Assembly: GCA_026225945.1 (NCBI GenBank)
Contig: JAMJFZ010001802.1
Span: 62,001 to 126,000 of the forward strand
Source: Cricetomys ansorgei
Taxonomy: Eukaryota > Chordata > Mammalia > Rodentia > Nesomyidae
Direction: 5' to 3'
Length of the DNA: 64,000 nucleotides
Position numbers and translations under genes: made by a program. The notes beneath the pieces were generated by a model. The model did no database searches. It was not told the origin of the DNA and saw only the letters and a list, made by a program, of their open reading frames with translations. Shown piece after piece: positions 46,009-58,522 of this stretch; the first letter of the stretch is position 1; the number at the start of each line of letters is the position of its first letter.

Positions 46009-49000
46009 CCTGGGTTTGATCCTGAGCACCCAAACACTTAAGAGAAACCAGAAGGTTCTAACAGGGCCTGTGCATATGAGGCAGCAATTCTCATGCAGCG
46101 GGCACAACCAATGTGGAGCGTGAAGAACATTGTCCCAGGATTCGATTAAGAACTGCTGCGTGTCAGACATTTGCATTAAGATTCATACAAGTTGCTTCGC
46201 AAAACAAAAGTTGCTAATTAGCAACAGAAGAACTTCATTATCGGGGTCCCCACAACACGAGAAAGTGTATTCAAGTGTGGCGGTCTTAGGAAGGTTGAGA
46301 ACCACTGTGTAGAAATAAGTCACACCTGAGTGAATCATGCTCCATAGCAGATCATGATCAGCCCTTAGTGATTGTGGAGACTTGCTATACTGGGGGTCCT
46401 GAATCAAATATTGTAGGGGCATTTCGGACATGTAAACAGCCACTTTGGTCATTTCTCTTTATGACCCCTTTTGCCATGAACAGGTGTCAATGTTCTTTCG
46501 AACCCAACGCTGATCCCCTCAGGATGTGGTGTTCATTTCTGAACTTTGTCCTGTAACTCGAGAAGCGCCATGCGTTGTTCCCACCATGGAATACACTATT
46601 TCGGGCAAACCGACTGTGTGTCCATGAGACACAATCATGTGAATGGCTTCAAAAACATCTCCAGTCCCCTGTGAAGCTAGGGTTCAGCCTCCAGACCAGC
46701 TTGAGACAGATGCAGTTACTATCAAGTGGGACACGTGCGCCACCGTGTGGCAGCAGACTGCCACTGCGGAGGCAGGCAGCTTCCAGGGAGTTGCCTTCAT
46801 GGTTGCCCTCTGAACCCTTCTGCCCCAGCCATGAGCAGTAACTGCTCATGGCTGGGGCAGAAGGGTTCAGAGAATTCATTCAAGGACCCTTCCGGACACG
46901 TGGTGAGCCTCTTCTCGCCGCCATGAGAACCTCCCTTCTTCTGACTATGCTCAGGCGCACCCTCACCCGTGCGTCCTGATCCTCCTGCTGAGCCCCAGGG
47001 TCCTCTCTCTAAAATTCCAGGAACCCCTTCCGGTCCTTTCCCTGGTTCTTTCTGCTTACAAGATCTTGTGGCTGACTCTACTCTTTGCTTTTTTCCCCGG
47101 GGCAAGATCAAGGAGCCCTCCACCATTACGGGTCAATGTCAGCTTTTTAACTTACAGGAGCTGGTCTCTGCAGGGGTCACCAATGTGGATGTTGGAACTT
47201 CTGCAAAGGTAGCCACATAGAGCGGCTACCATCTAGATGCTGAGGACTGAATCCAGGCCCCTGCGAGGTCACTCAGACATCATAAACGCTTGCAGGTTTT
47301 CTTGGAGAAAAAAATTCTCATATATGATGCCTGCACATCTCCACCTTCTGATCCCATCATTGTTTGGAAGAAGGTCTGCAATGCTTGGGGACACAGCCTG
47401 TACCGAAACACAAGGGTGACTGAGTCGGAAGGATGGAATGTATGAGCAGAGAACCAGGAACGATCCTGACTCGGAAATTTAGAAACGAAACAATAGAAAA
47501 GAAAGAAGGAAAAGAAATGAAAAGGAAAAAAGGAAGAAAAGGTTCGGGTCGTACCTCTCAAGTATTCACAAAGTCCTGGGTTTGATTCTGAACACTCAAC
47601 CACTTAAAGGAAACCAAAGGTTATAAAAGGGCCTGTGCATATAGGCCAGCAATTCTCATGCTGAGGGGCTCAAGCCAGTTGGGGCTTGAGCGACTGTGTC
47701 CCAGGTTTCGATTAAGAACTGCTGCATGTCAGACATTTGCAATACGTTTGATAGAAGTAGCTTTGCAAAACAACACTTACAAGTTAGCAACAGAATAATT
47801 TCATTGTTGGGGTTCTCACAACACGAGGAATTGTCTTCAAGTGTGGCAGTCGCAGGAAGTTTGACAACCACTGTGTAGAAACAAGTCACAGCTGACTGAA
47901 TCATGCTCGACAGCAGATCGTGATCAGACCGTAGTGATTGTGGAGAGTCGGTATTTTGTGGGTCCTGAATCAAATATTGTAGGGTCACTTCGGACTTGTA
48001 AACAGCCGCTTTGGCCATTTTATTTTATGACCCCTTTTGCCAAGAACAGATGTCAATGATCTTTCCAAGCCCACGACGATCCCCTCAGGATGTGGTGTTC
48101 ATTTCTGACTTTGTCCTGTAAATCGAGAAACGCCATGCACTGTTCCAATCACGGAATCCACTATTTCGGGCAAACCGACCGTGTTTCCCTGAGACACAGG
48201 CATGCAAATGCCTTCCAAAACATCTCCAGTCCCCTGTGACGCGAGGGTTAAGCTTCCAGACCGGCTTGAGACCAAGGCAGTAACTTTCAACTGGGGCTCA
48301 AGTGCCAACATTTGGCTCCTGGCTAACTCTGCGGAGGCAGGCAACTTCCACGGAGGCTCCTTCACGCCTGGACTCTGAACCCTTCTGCCCCAGCAATGAG
48401 CAAACAAGCTCATTGCTGGGGCAGAAGGGTTCAGAGAATCCATTCAGGGACCCTTCGGGACACATGGATAGCCTCTTCTCGCTGCCCTGAAAACCTCCCT
48501 TCTTCAGACCCTGCTCATTTGCACTCCCACCCGTGACTCCTGATCCTTCTGCTGAGCCACTGGGTCCCTGTTCTTAAATTCCACGAACCCCTTCCTGTTT
48601 TGTCCCGGGTTCTTTCTGCTCACAGGAACTTGTGGCTGATGCTCCCCTTTGCATCTTTGCAGTAGGCAAGATCAAGGAGCCCTCCTCCATTATGGGTCAA
48701 TGTCAGCTTTTTCACTTACACCAGCTGCTTCTTTCAAGGGTCAGCAGACTGGATGTTCGAACCACTGGAACGGTAGCCACATGTAGGAGCTAGCATGTAG
48801 ACACTGAGTACTGAATCCAGGCCCCTGCTAGGGCAAGCAGGCATCATAAATGCTCTGGAGGTGATTTTGTAGAAAACAACTCTCCCTTTGGATGCCAGCA
48901 CATCTCCATCATCTGATTTCTTCATTGCTGGTAGAAACGTTCTGCCACGCTTGTGGACATGGGCCTGTCACCGAGCTGCAACAGTGCTTGAAGCAGAAGC

Positions 49001-49137
49001 ATGGGTTGTCTGTGAGGGGAGCTCAGATAGATCCTATCTCAAAAAACTGAAAGGGAATGAATAGAAAAGACAAGGAAAGGAAACGAAAGGAAAGCAAAGG
49101 AAATGTTTGGATCGTACCTCTCCAGGATTCACAAAGT
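46009..49137 (+). repeat. HOR unit 15 (1-bp insertion)
   Basis: 3,129 bp, with one extra C near 46049. Palindromes at 46808-46872 and 48373-48436. Otherwise regular. Confidence 0.94.
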
Positions 49138-52100
49138 CCTGGGTTTGATCCTGAGCACCCAAACACTTAAGAGAAACAGAAGGTTCTAACAGGGCCTGTG
49201 CATATGAGGCAGCAATTCTCATGCAGCGGGCACAACCAATGTGGAGCGTGAAGAACATTGTCCCAGGATTCGATTAAGAACTGCTGCGTGTCAGACATTT
49301 GCATTAAGATTCATACAAGTTGCTTCGCAAAACAAAAGTTGCTAATTAGCAACAGAAGAACTTCATTATCGGGGTCCCCACAACACGAGAAAGTGTATTC
49401 AAGTGTGGCGGTCTTAGGAAGGTTGAGAACCACTGTGTAGAAATAAGTCACACCTGAGTGAATCATGCTCCATAGCAGATCATGATCAGCCCTTAGTGAT
49501 TGTGGAGACTTGCTATACTGGGGGTGCTGAATCAAATATTGTAGGGGCATTTCGGACATGTAAACAGCCACTTTGGTCATTTCTCTTTATGACCCCTTTT
49601 GCCATGAACAGGTGTCAATGTTCTTTCGAACCCAACGCTGATCCCCTCAGGATGTGGTGTTCATTTCTGAACTTTGTCCTGTAACTCGAGAAGCGCCATG
49701 CGTTGTTCCCACCATGGAATACACTATTTCGGGCAAACCGACTGTGTGTCCATGAGACACAATCATGTGAATGGCTTCAAAAACATCTCCAGTCCCCTGT
49801 GAAGCTAGGGTTCAGCCTCCAGACCAGCTTGAGACAGATGCAGTTACTATCAAGTGGGACACGTGCGCCACCGTGTGGCAGCAGACTGCCACTGCGGAGG
49901 CAGGCAGCTTCCAGGGAGTTGCCTTCATGGTTGCCCTCTGAACCCTTCTGCCCCAGCCATGAGCAGTAACTGCTCATGGCTGGGGCAGAAGGGTTCAGAG
50001 AATTCATTCAAGGACCCTTCCGGACACGTGGTGAGCCTCTTCTCGCCTGCCATGAGAACCTCCCTTCTTCTGACTATGCTCAGGCGCACCCTCACCCGTG
50101 CGTCCTGATCCTCCTGCTGAGCCCCAGGGTCCTCTCTCTAAAATTCCAGGAACCCCTTCCGGTCCTTTCCCTGGTTCTTTCTGCTTACAAGATCTTGTGG
50201 CTGACTCTACTCTTTGCTTTTTTCCCCGGGGCAAGATCAAGGAGCCCTCCACCATTACGGGTCAATGTCAGCTTTTTAACTTACAGGAGCTGGTCTCTGC
50301 AGGGGTCACCAATGTGGATGTTGGAACTTCTGCCAAGGTAGCCACATAGAGCGGCTACCATCTAGATGCTGAGGACTGAATCCAGGCCCCTGCGAGGTCA
50401 CTCAGACATCATAAACGCTTGCAGGTTTTCTTGGAGAAAAAAATTCTCATATATGATGCCTGCACATCTCCACCTTCTGATCCCATCATTGTTTGGAAGA
50501 AGGTCTGCAATGCTTGGGGACACAGCCTGTACCGAAACACAAGGGTGACTGAGTCGGAAGGATGGAATGTATGAGCAGAGAACCAGGAACGATCCTGACT
50601 CGGAAATTTAGAAACGAAACAATAGAAAAGAAAGAAGGAAAAGAAATGAAAAGGAAAAAAGGAAGAAAAGGTTCGGGTCGTACCTCTCAAGTATTCACAA
50701 AGTCCTGGGTTTGATTCTGAACACTCAACCACTTAAAGGAAACCAAAGGTTATAAAAGGGCCTGTGCATATAGGCCAGCAATTCTCATGCTGAGGGGCTC
50801 AAGCCAGTTGGGGCTTGAGCGACTGTGTCCCAGGTTTCGATTAAGAACTGCTGCATGTCAGACATTTGCAATACGTTTGATAGAAGTAGCTTTGCAAAAC
50901 AACACTTACAAGTTAGCAACAGAATAATTTCATTGTTGGGGTTCTCACAACACGAGGAATTGTCTTCAAGTGTGGCAGTCGCAGGAAGTTTGACAACCAC
51001 TGTGTAGAAACAAGTCACAGCTGACTGAATCATGCTCGACAGCAGATCGTGATCAGACCGTAGTGATTGTGGAGAGTCGGTATTTTGTGGGTCCTGAATC
51101 AAATATTGTAGGGTCACTTCGGACTTGTAAACAGCCGCTTTGGCCATTTTATTTTATGACCCCTTTTGCCAAGAACAGATGTCAATGATCTTTCCAAGCC
51201 CACGACGATCCCCTCAGGATGTGGTGTTCATTTCTGACTTTGTCCTGTAAATCGAGAAACGCCATGCACTGTTCCAATCACGGAATCCACTATTTCGGGC
51301 ACACCGACCGTGTTTCCCTGAGACACAGGCATGCAAATGCCTTCCAAAACATCTCCAGTCCCCTGTGACGCGAGGGTTAAGCTTCCAGACCGGCTTGAGA
51401 CCAAGGCAGTAACTTTCAACTGGGGCTCAAGTGCCAACATTTGGCTCCTGGCTAACTCTGCGGAGGCAGGCAACTTCCACGGAGGCTCCTTCACGCCTGG
51501 ACTCTGAACCCTTCTGCCCCAGCAATGAGCAAACAAGCTCATTGCTGGGGCAGAAGGGTTCAGAGAATCCATTCAGGGACCCTTCGGGACACATGGATAG
51601 CCTCTTCTCGCTGCCCTGAAAACCTCCCTTCTTCAGACCCTGCTCATTTGCACTCCCACCCGTGACTCCTGATCCTTCTGCTGAGCCACTGGGTCCCTGT
51701 TCTTAAATTCCACGAACCCCTTCCTGTTTTGTCCCGGGTTCTTTCTGCTCACAGGAACTTGTGGCTGATGCTCCCCTTTGCATCTTTGCAGTAGGCAAGA
51801 TCAAGGAGCCCTCCTCCATTATGGGTCAATGTCAGCTTTTTCACTTACACCAGCTGCTTCTTTCAAGGGTCAGCAGACTGGATGTTCGAACCACTGGAAC
51901 GGTAGCCACATGTAGGAGCTAGCATGTAGACACTGAGTACTGAATCCAGGCCCCTGCTAGGGCAAGCAGGCATCATAAATGCTCTGGAGGTGATTTTGTA
52001 GAAAACAACTCTCCCTTTGGATGCCAGCACATCTCCATCATCTGATTTCTTCATTGCTGGTAGAAACGTTCTGCCACGCTTGTGGACATGGGCCTGTCAC

Positions 52101-52266
52101 CGAGCTGCAACAGTGCTTGAAGCAGAAGCATGGGTTGTCTGTGAGGGGAGCTCAGATAGATCCTATCTCAAAAAACTGAAAGGGAATGAATAGAAAAGAC
52201 AAGGAAAGGAAACGAAAGGAAAGCAAAGGAAATGTTTGGATCGTACCTCTCCAGGATTCACAAAGT
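49138..52266 (+). repeat. HOR unit 16 (1-bp insertion)
   Basis: 3,129 bp, with one extra T near 50048. Palindromes at 49936-50000 and 51502-51565. Carries the rare bases G at 49526 (relative 389), C at 50334 (relative 1196) and C at 51302 (relative 2164), all also seen in units 9-10. Confidence 0.94.
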
Positions 52267-55200
52267 CCTGGGTTTGATCCTGAGCACCCAAACACTTAAG
52301 AGAAACAGAAGGTTCTAACAGGGCCTGTGCATATGAGGCAGCAATTCTCATGCAGCGGGCACAACCAATGTGGAGCGTGAAGAACATTGTCCCAGGATTC
52401 GATTAAGAACTGCTGCGTGTCAGACATTTGCATTAAGATTCATACAAGTTGCTTCGCAAAACAAAAGTTGCTAATTAGCAACAGAAGAACTTCATTATCG
52501 GGGTCCCCACAACACGAGAAAGTGTATTCAAGTGTGGCGGTCTTAGGAAGGTTGAGAACCACTGTGTAGAAATAAGTCACACCTGAGTGAATCATGCTCC
52601 ATAGCAGATCATGATCAGCCCTTAGTGATTGTGGAGACTTGCTATACTGGGGGTGCTGAATCAAATATTGTAGGGGCATTTCGGACATGTAAACAGCCAC
52701 TTTGGTCATTTCTCTTTATGACCCCTTTTGCCATGAACAGGTGTCAATGTTCTTTCGAACCCAACGCTGATCCCCTCAGGATGTGGTGTTCATTTCTGAA
52801 CTTTGTCCTGTAACTCGAGAAGCGCCATGCGTTGTTCCCACCATGGAATACACTATTTCGGGCAAACCGACTGTGTGTCCATGAGACACAATCATGTGAA
52901 TGGCTTCAAAAACATCTCCAGTCCCCTGTGAAGCTAGGGTTCAGCCTCCAGACCAGCTTGAGACAGATGCAGTTACTATCAAGTGGGACACGTGCGCCAC
53001 CGTGTGGCAGCAGACTGCCACTGCGGAGGCAGGCAGCTTCCAGGGAGTTGCCTTCATGGTTGCCCTCTGAACCCTTCTGCCCCAGCCATGAGCAGTAACT
53101 GCTCATGGCTGGGGCAGAAGGGTTCAGAGAATTCATTCAAGGACCCTTCCGGACACGTGGTGAGCCTCTTCTCGCCGCCATGAGAACCTCCCTTCTTCTG
53201 ACTATGCTCAGGCGCACCCTCACCCGTGCGTCCTGATCCTCCTGCTGAGCCCCAGGGTCCTCTCTCTAAAATTCCAGGAACCCCTTCCGGTCCTTTCCCT
53301 GGTTCTTTCTGCTTACAAGATCTTGTGGCTGACTCTACTCTTTGCTTTTTTCCCCGGGGCAAGATCAAGGAGCCCTCCACCATTACGGGTCAATGTCAGC
53401 TTTTTAACTTACAGGAGCTGGTCTCTGCAGGGGTCACCAATGTGGATGTTGGAACTTCTGCAAAGGTAGCCACATAGAGCGGCTACCATCTAGATGCTGA
53501 GGACTGAATCCAGGCCCCTGCGAGGTCACTCAGACATCATAAACGCTTGCAGGTTTTCTTGGAGAAAAAAATTCTCATATATGATGCCTGCACATCTCCA
53601 CCTTCTGATCCCATCATTGTTTGGAAGAAGGTCTGCAATGCTTGGGGACACAGCCTGTACCGAAACACAAGGGTGACTGAGTCGGAAGGATGGAATGTAT
53701 GAGCAGAGAACCAGGAACGATCCTGACTCGGAAATTTAGAAACGAAACAATAGAAAAGAAAGAAGGAAAAGAAATGAAAAGGAAAAAAGGAAGAAAAGGT
53801 TCGGGTCGTACCTCTCAAGTATTCACAAAGTCCTGGGTTTGATTCTGAACACTCAACCACTTAAAGGAAACCAAAGGTTATAAAAGGGCCTGTGCATATA
53901 GGCCAGCAATTCTCATGCTGAGGGGCTCAAGCCAGTTGGGGCTTGAGCGACTGTGTCCCAGGTTTCGATTAAGAACTGCTGCATGTCAGACATTTGCAAT
54001 ACGTTTGATAGAAGTAGCTTTGCAAAACAACACTTACAAGTTAGCAACAGAATAATTTCATTGTTGGGGTTCTCACAACACGAGGAATTGTCTTCAAGTG
54101 TGGCAGTCGCAGGAAGTTTGACAACCACTGTGTAGAAACAAGTCACAGCTGACTGAATCATGCTCGACAGCAGATCGTGATCAGACCGTAGTGATTGTGG
54201 AGAGTCGGTATTTTGTGGGTCCTGAATCAAATATTGTAGGGTCACTTCGGACTTGTAAACAGCCGCTTTGGCCATTTTATTTTATGACCCCTTTTGCCAA
54301 GAACAGATGTCAATGATCTTTCCAAGCCCACGACGATCCCCTCAGGATGTGGTGTTCATTTCTGACTTTGTCCTGTAAATCGAGAAACGCCATGCACTGT
54401 TCCAATCACGGAATCCACTATTTCGGGCAAACCGACCGTGTTTCCCTGAGACACAGGCATGCAAATGCCTTCCAAAACATCTCCAGTCCCCTGTGACGCG
54501 AGGGTTAAGCTTCCAGACCGGCTTGAGACCAAGGCAGTAACTTTCAACTGGGGCTCAAGTGCCAACATTTGGCTCCTGGCTAACTCTGCGGAGGCAGGCA
54601 ACTTCCACGGAGGCTCCTTCACGCCTGGACTCTGAACCCTTCTGCCCCAGCAATGAGCAAACAAGCTCATTGCTGGGGCAGAAGGGTTCAGAGAATCCAT
54701 TCAGGGACCCTTCGGGACACATGGATAGCCTCTTCTCGCTGCCCTGAAAACCTCCCTTCTTCAGACCCTGCTCATTTGCACTCCCACCCGTGACTCCTGA
54801 TCCTTCTGCTGAGCCACTGGGTCCCTGTTCTTAAATTCCACGAACCCCTTCCTGTTTTGTCCCGGGTTCTTTCTGCTCACAGGAACTTGTGGCTGATGCT
54901 CCCCTTTGCATCTTTGCAGTAGGCAAGATCAAGGAGCCCTCCTCCATTATGGGTCAATGTCAGCTTTTTCACTTACACCAGCTGCTTCTTTCAAGGGTCA
55001 GCAGACTGGATGTTCGAACCACTGGAACGGTAGCCACATGTAGGAGCTAGCATGTAGACACTGAGTACTGAATCCAGGCCCCTGCTAGGGCAAGCAGGCA
55101 TCATAAATGCTCTGGAGGTGATTTTGTAGAAAACAACTCTCCCTTTGGATGCCAGCACATCTCCATCATCTGATTTCTTCATTGCTGGTAGAAACGTTCT

Positions 55201-55394
55201 GCCACGCTTGTGGACATGGGCCTGTCACCGAGCTGCAACAGTGCTTGAAGCAGAAGCATGGGTTGTCTGTGAGGGGAGCTCAGATAGATCCTATCTCAAA
55301 AAACTGAAAGGGAATGAATAGAAAAGACAAGGAAAGGAAACGAAAGGAAAGCAAAGGAAATGTTTGGATCGTACCTCTCCAGGATTCACAAAGT
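52267..55394 (+). repeat. HOR unit 17
   Basis: Regular AB dimer. Palindromes at 53065-53129 and 54630-54693. Has the rare G at 52655 (relative 389) but not the other two rare bases of unit 16. Confidence 0.95.
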
Positions 55395-58300
55395 CCTGGG
55401 TTTGATCCTGAGCACCCAAACACTTAAGAGAAACAGAAGGTTCTAACAGGGCCTGTGCATATGAGGCAGCAATTCTCATGCAGCGGGCACAACCAATGTG
55501 GAGCGTGAAGAACATTGTCCCAGGATTCGATTAAGAACTGCTGCGTGTCAGACATTTGCATTAAGATTCATACAAGTTGCTTCGCAAAACAAAAGTTGCT
55601 AATTAGCAACAGAAGAACTTCATTATCGGGGTCCCCACAACACGAGAAAGTGTATTCAAGTGTGGCGGTCTTAGGAAGGTTGAGAACCACTGTGTAGAAA
55701 TAAGTCACACCTGAGTGAATCATGCTCCATAGCAGATCATGATCAGCCCTTAGTGATTGTGGAGACTTGCTATACTGGGGGTCCTGAATCAAATATTGTA
55801 GGGGCATTTCGGACATGTAAACAGCCACTTTGGTCATTTCTCTTTATGACCCCTTTTGCCATGAACAGGTGTCAATGTTCTTTCGAACCCAACGCTGATC
55901 CCCTCAGGATGTGGTGTTCATTTCTGAACTTTGTCCTGTAACTCGAGAAGCGCCATGCGTTGTTCCCACCATGGAATACACTATTTCGGGCAAACCGACT
56001 GTGTGTCCATGAGACACAATCATGTGAATGGCTTCAAAAACATCTCCAGTCCCCTGTGAAGCTAGGGTTCAGCCTCCAGACCAGCTTGAGACAGATGCAG
56101 TTACTATCAAGTGGGACACGTGCGCCACCGTGTGGCAGCAGACTGCCACTGCGGAGGCAGGCAGCTTCCAGGGAGTTGCCTTCATGGTTGCCCTCTGAAC
56201 CCTTCTGCCCCAGCCATGAGCAGTAACTGCTCATGGCTGGGGCAGAAGGGTTCAGAGAATTCATTCAAGGACCCTTCCGGACACGTGGTGAGCCTCTTCT
56301 CGCCGCCATGAGAACCTCCCTTCTTCTGACTATGCTCAGGCGCACCCTCACCCGTGCGTCCTGATCCTCCTGCTGAGCCCCAGGGTCCTCTCTCTAAAAT
56401 TCCAGGAACCCCTTCCGGTCCTTTCCCTGGTTCTTTCTGCTTACAAGATCTTGTGGCTGACTCTACTCTTTGCTTTTTTCCCCGGGGCAAGATCAAGGAG
56501 CCCTCCACCATTACGGGTCAATGTCAGCTTTTTAACTTACAGGAGCTGGTCTCTGCAGGGGTCACCAATGTGGATGTTGGAACTTCTGCAAAGGTAGCCA
56601 CATAGAGCGGCTACCATCTAGATGCTGAGGACTGAATCCAGGCCCCTGCGAGGTCACTCAGACATCATAAACGCTTGCAGGTTTTCTTGGAGAAAAAAAT
56701 TCTCATATATGATGCCTGCACATCTCCACCTTCTGATCCCATCATTGTTTGGAAGAAGGTCTGCAATGCTTGGGGACACAGCCTGTACCGAAACACAAGG
56801 GTGACTGAGTCGGAAGGATGGAATGTATGAGCAGAGAACCAGGAACGATCCTGACTCGGAAATTTAGAAACGAAACAATAGAAAAGAAAGAAGGAAAAGA
56901 AATGAAAAGGAAAAAAGGAAGAAAAGGTTCGGGTCGTACCTCTCAAGTATTCACAAAGTCCTGGGTTTGATTCTGAACACTCAACCACTTAAAGGAAACC
57001 AAAGGTTATAAAAGGGCCTGTGCATATAGGCCAGCAATTCTCATGCTGAGGGGCTCAAGCCAGTTGGGGCTTGAGCGACTGTGTCCCAGGTTTCGATTAA
57101 GAACTGCTGCATGTCAGACATTTGCAATACGTTTGATAGAAGTAGCTTTGCAAAACAACACTTACAAGTTAGCAACAGAATAATTTCATTGTTGGGGTTC
57201 TCACAACACGAGGAATTGTCTTCAAGTGTGGCAGTCGCAGGAAGTTTGACAACCACTGTGTAGAAACAAGTCACAGCTGACTGAATCATGCTCGACAGCA
57301 GATCGTGATCAGACCGTAGTGATTGTGGAGAGTCGGTATTTTGTGGGTCCTGAATCAAATATTGTAGGGTCACTTCGGACTTGTAAACAGCCGCTTTGGC
57401 CATTTTATTTTATGACCCCTTTTGCCAAGAACAGATGTCAATGATCTTTCCAAGCCCACGACGATCCCCTCAGGATGTGGTGTTCATTTCTGACTTTGTC
57501 CTGTAAATCGAGAAACGCCATGCACTGTTCCAATCACGGAATCCACTATTTCGGGCAAACCGACCGTGTTTCCCTGAGACACAGGCATGCAAATGCCTTC
57601 CAAAACATCTCCAGTCCCCTGTGACGCGAGGGTTAAGCTTCCAGACCGGCTTGAGACCAAGGCAGTAACTTTCAACTGGGGCTCAAGTGCCAACATTTGG
57701 CTCCTGGCTAACTCTGCGGAGGCAGGCAACTTCCACGGAGGCTCCTTCACGCCTGGACTCTGAACCCTTCTGCCCCAGCAATGAGCAAACAAGCTCATTG
57801 CTGGGGCAGAAGGGTTCAGAGAATCCATTCAGGGACCCTTCGGGACACATGGATAGCCTCTTCTCGCTGCCCTGAAAACCTCCCTTCTTCAGACCCTGCT
57901 CATTTGCACTCCCACCCGTGACTCCTGATCCTTCTGCTGAGCCACTGGGTCCCTGTTCTTAAATTCCACGAACCCCTTCCTGTTTTGTCCCGGGTTCTTT
58001 CTGCTCACAGGAACTTGTGGCTGATGCTCCCCTTTGCATCTTTGCAGTAGGCAAGATCAAGGAGCCCTCCTCCATTATGGGTCAATGTCAGCTTTTTCAC
58101 TTACACCAGCTGCTTCTTTCAAGGGTCAGCAGACTGGATGTTCGAACCACTGGAACGGTAGCCACATGTAGGAGCTAGCATGTAGACACTGAGTACTGAA
58201 TCCAGGCCCCTGCTAGGGCAAGCAGGCATCATAAATGCTCTGGAGGTGATTTTGTAGAAAACAACTCTCCCTTTGGATGCCAGCACATCTCCATCATCTG

Positions 58301-58522
58301 ATTTCTTCATTGCTGGTAGAAACGTTCTGCCACGCTTGTGGACATGGGCCTGTCACCGAGCTGCAACAGTGCTTGAAGCAGAAGCATGGGTTGTCTGTGA
58401 GGGGAGCTCAGATAGATCCTATCTCAAAAAACTGAAAGGGAATGAATAGAAAAGACAAGGAAAGGAAACGAAAGGAAAGCAAAGGAAATGTTTGGATCGT
58501 ACCTCTCCAGGATTCACAAAGT
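55395..58522 (+). repeat. HOR unit 18
   Basis: Regular AB dimer. Palindromes at 56193-56257 and 57758-57821. Confidence 0.95.

Noticed and set aside
49976..50341. 121-codon plus-strand open frame unique to unit 16
   Set aside because: Created by the extra T near 50048. It starts inside the palindrome and has no homologous frame in other units.
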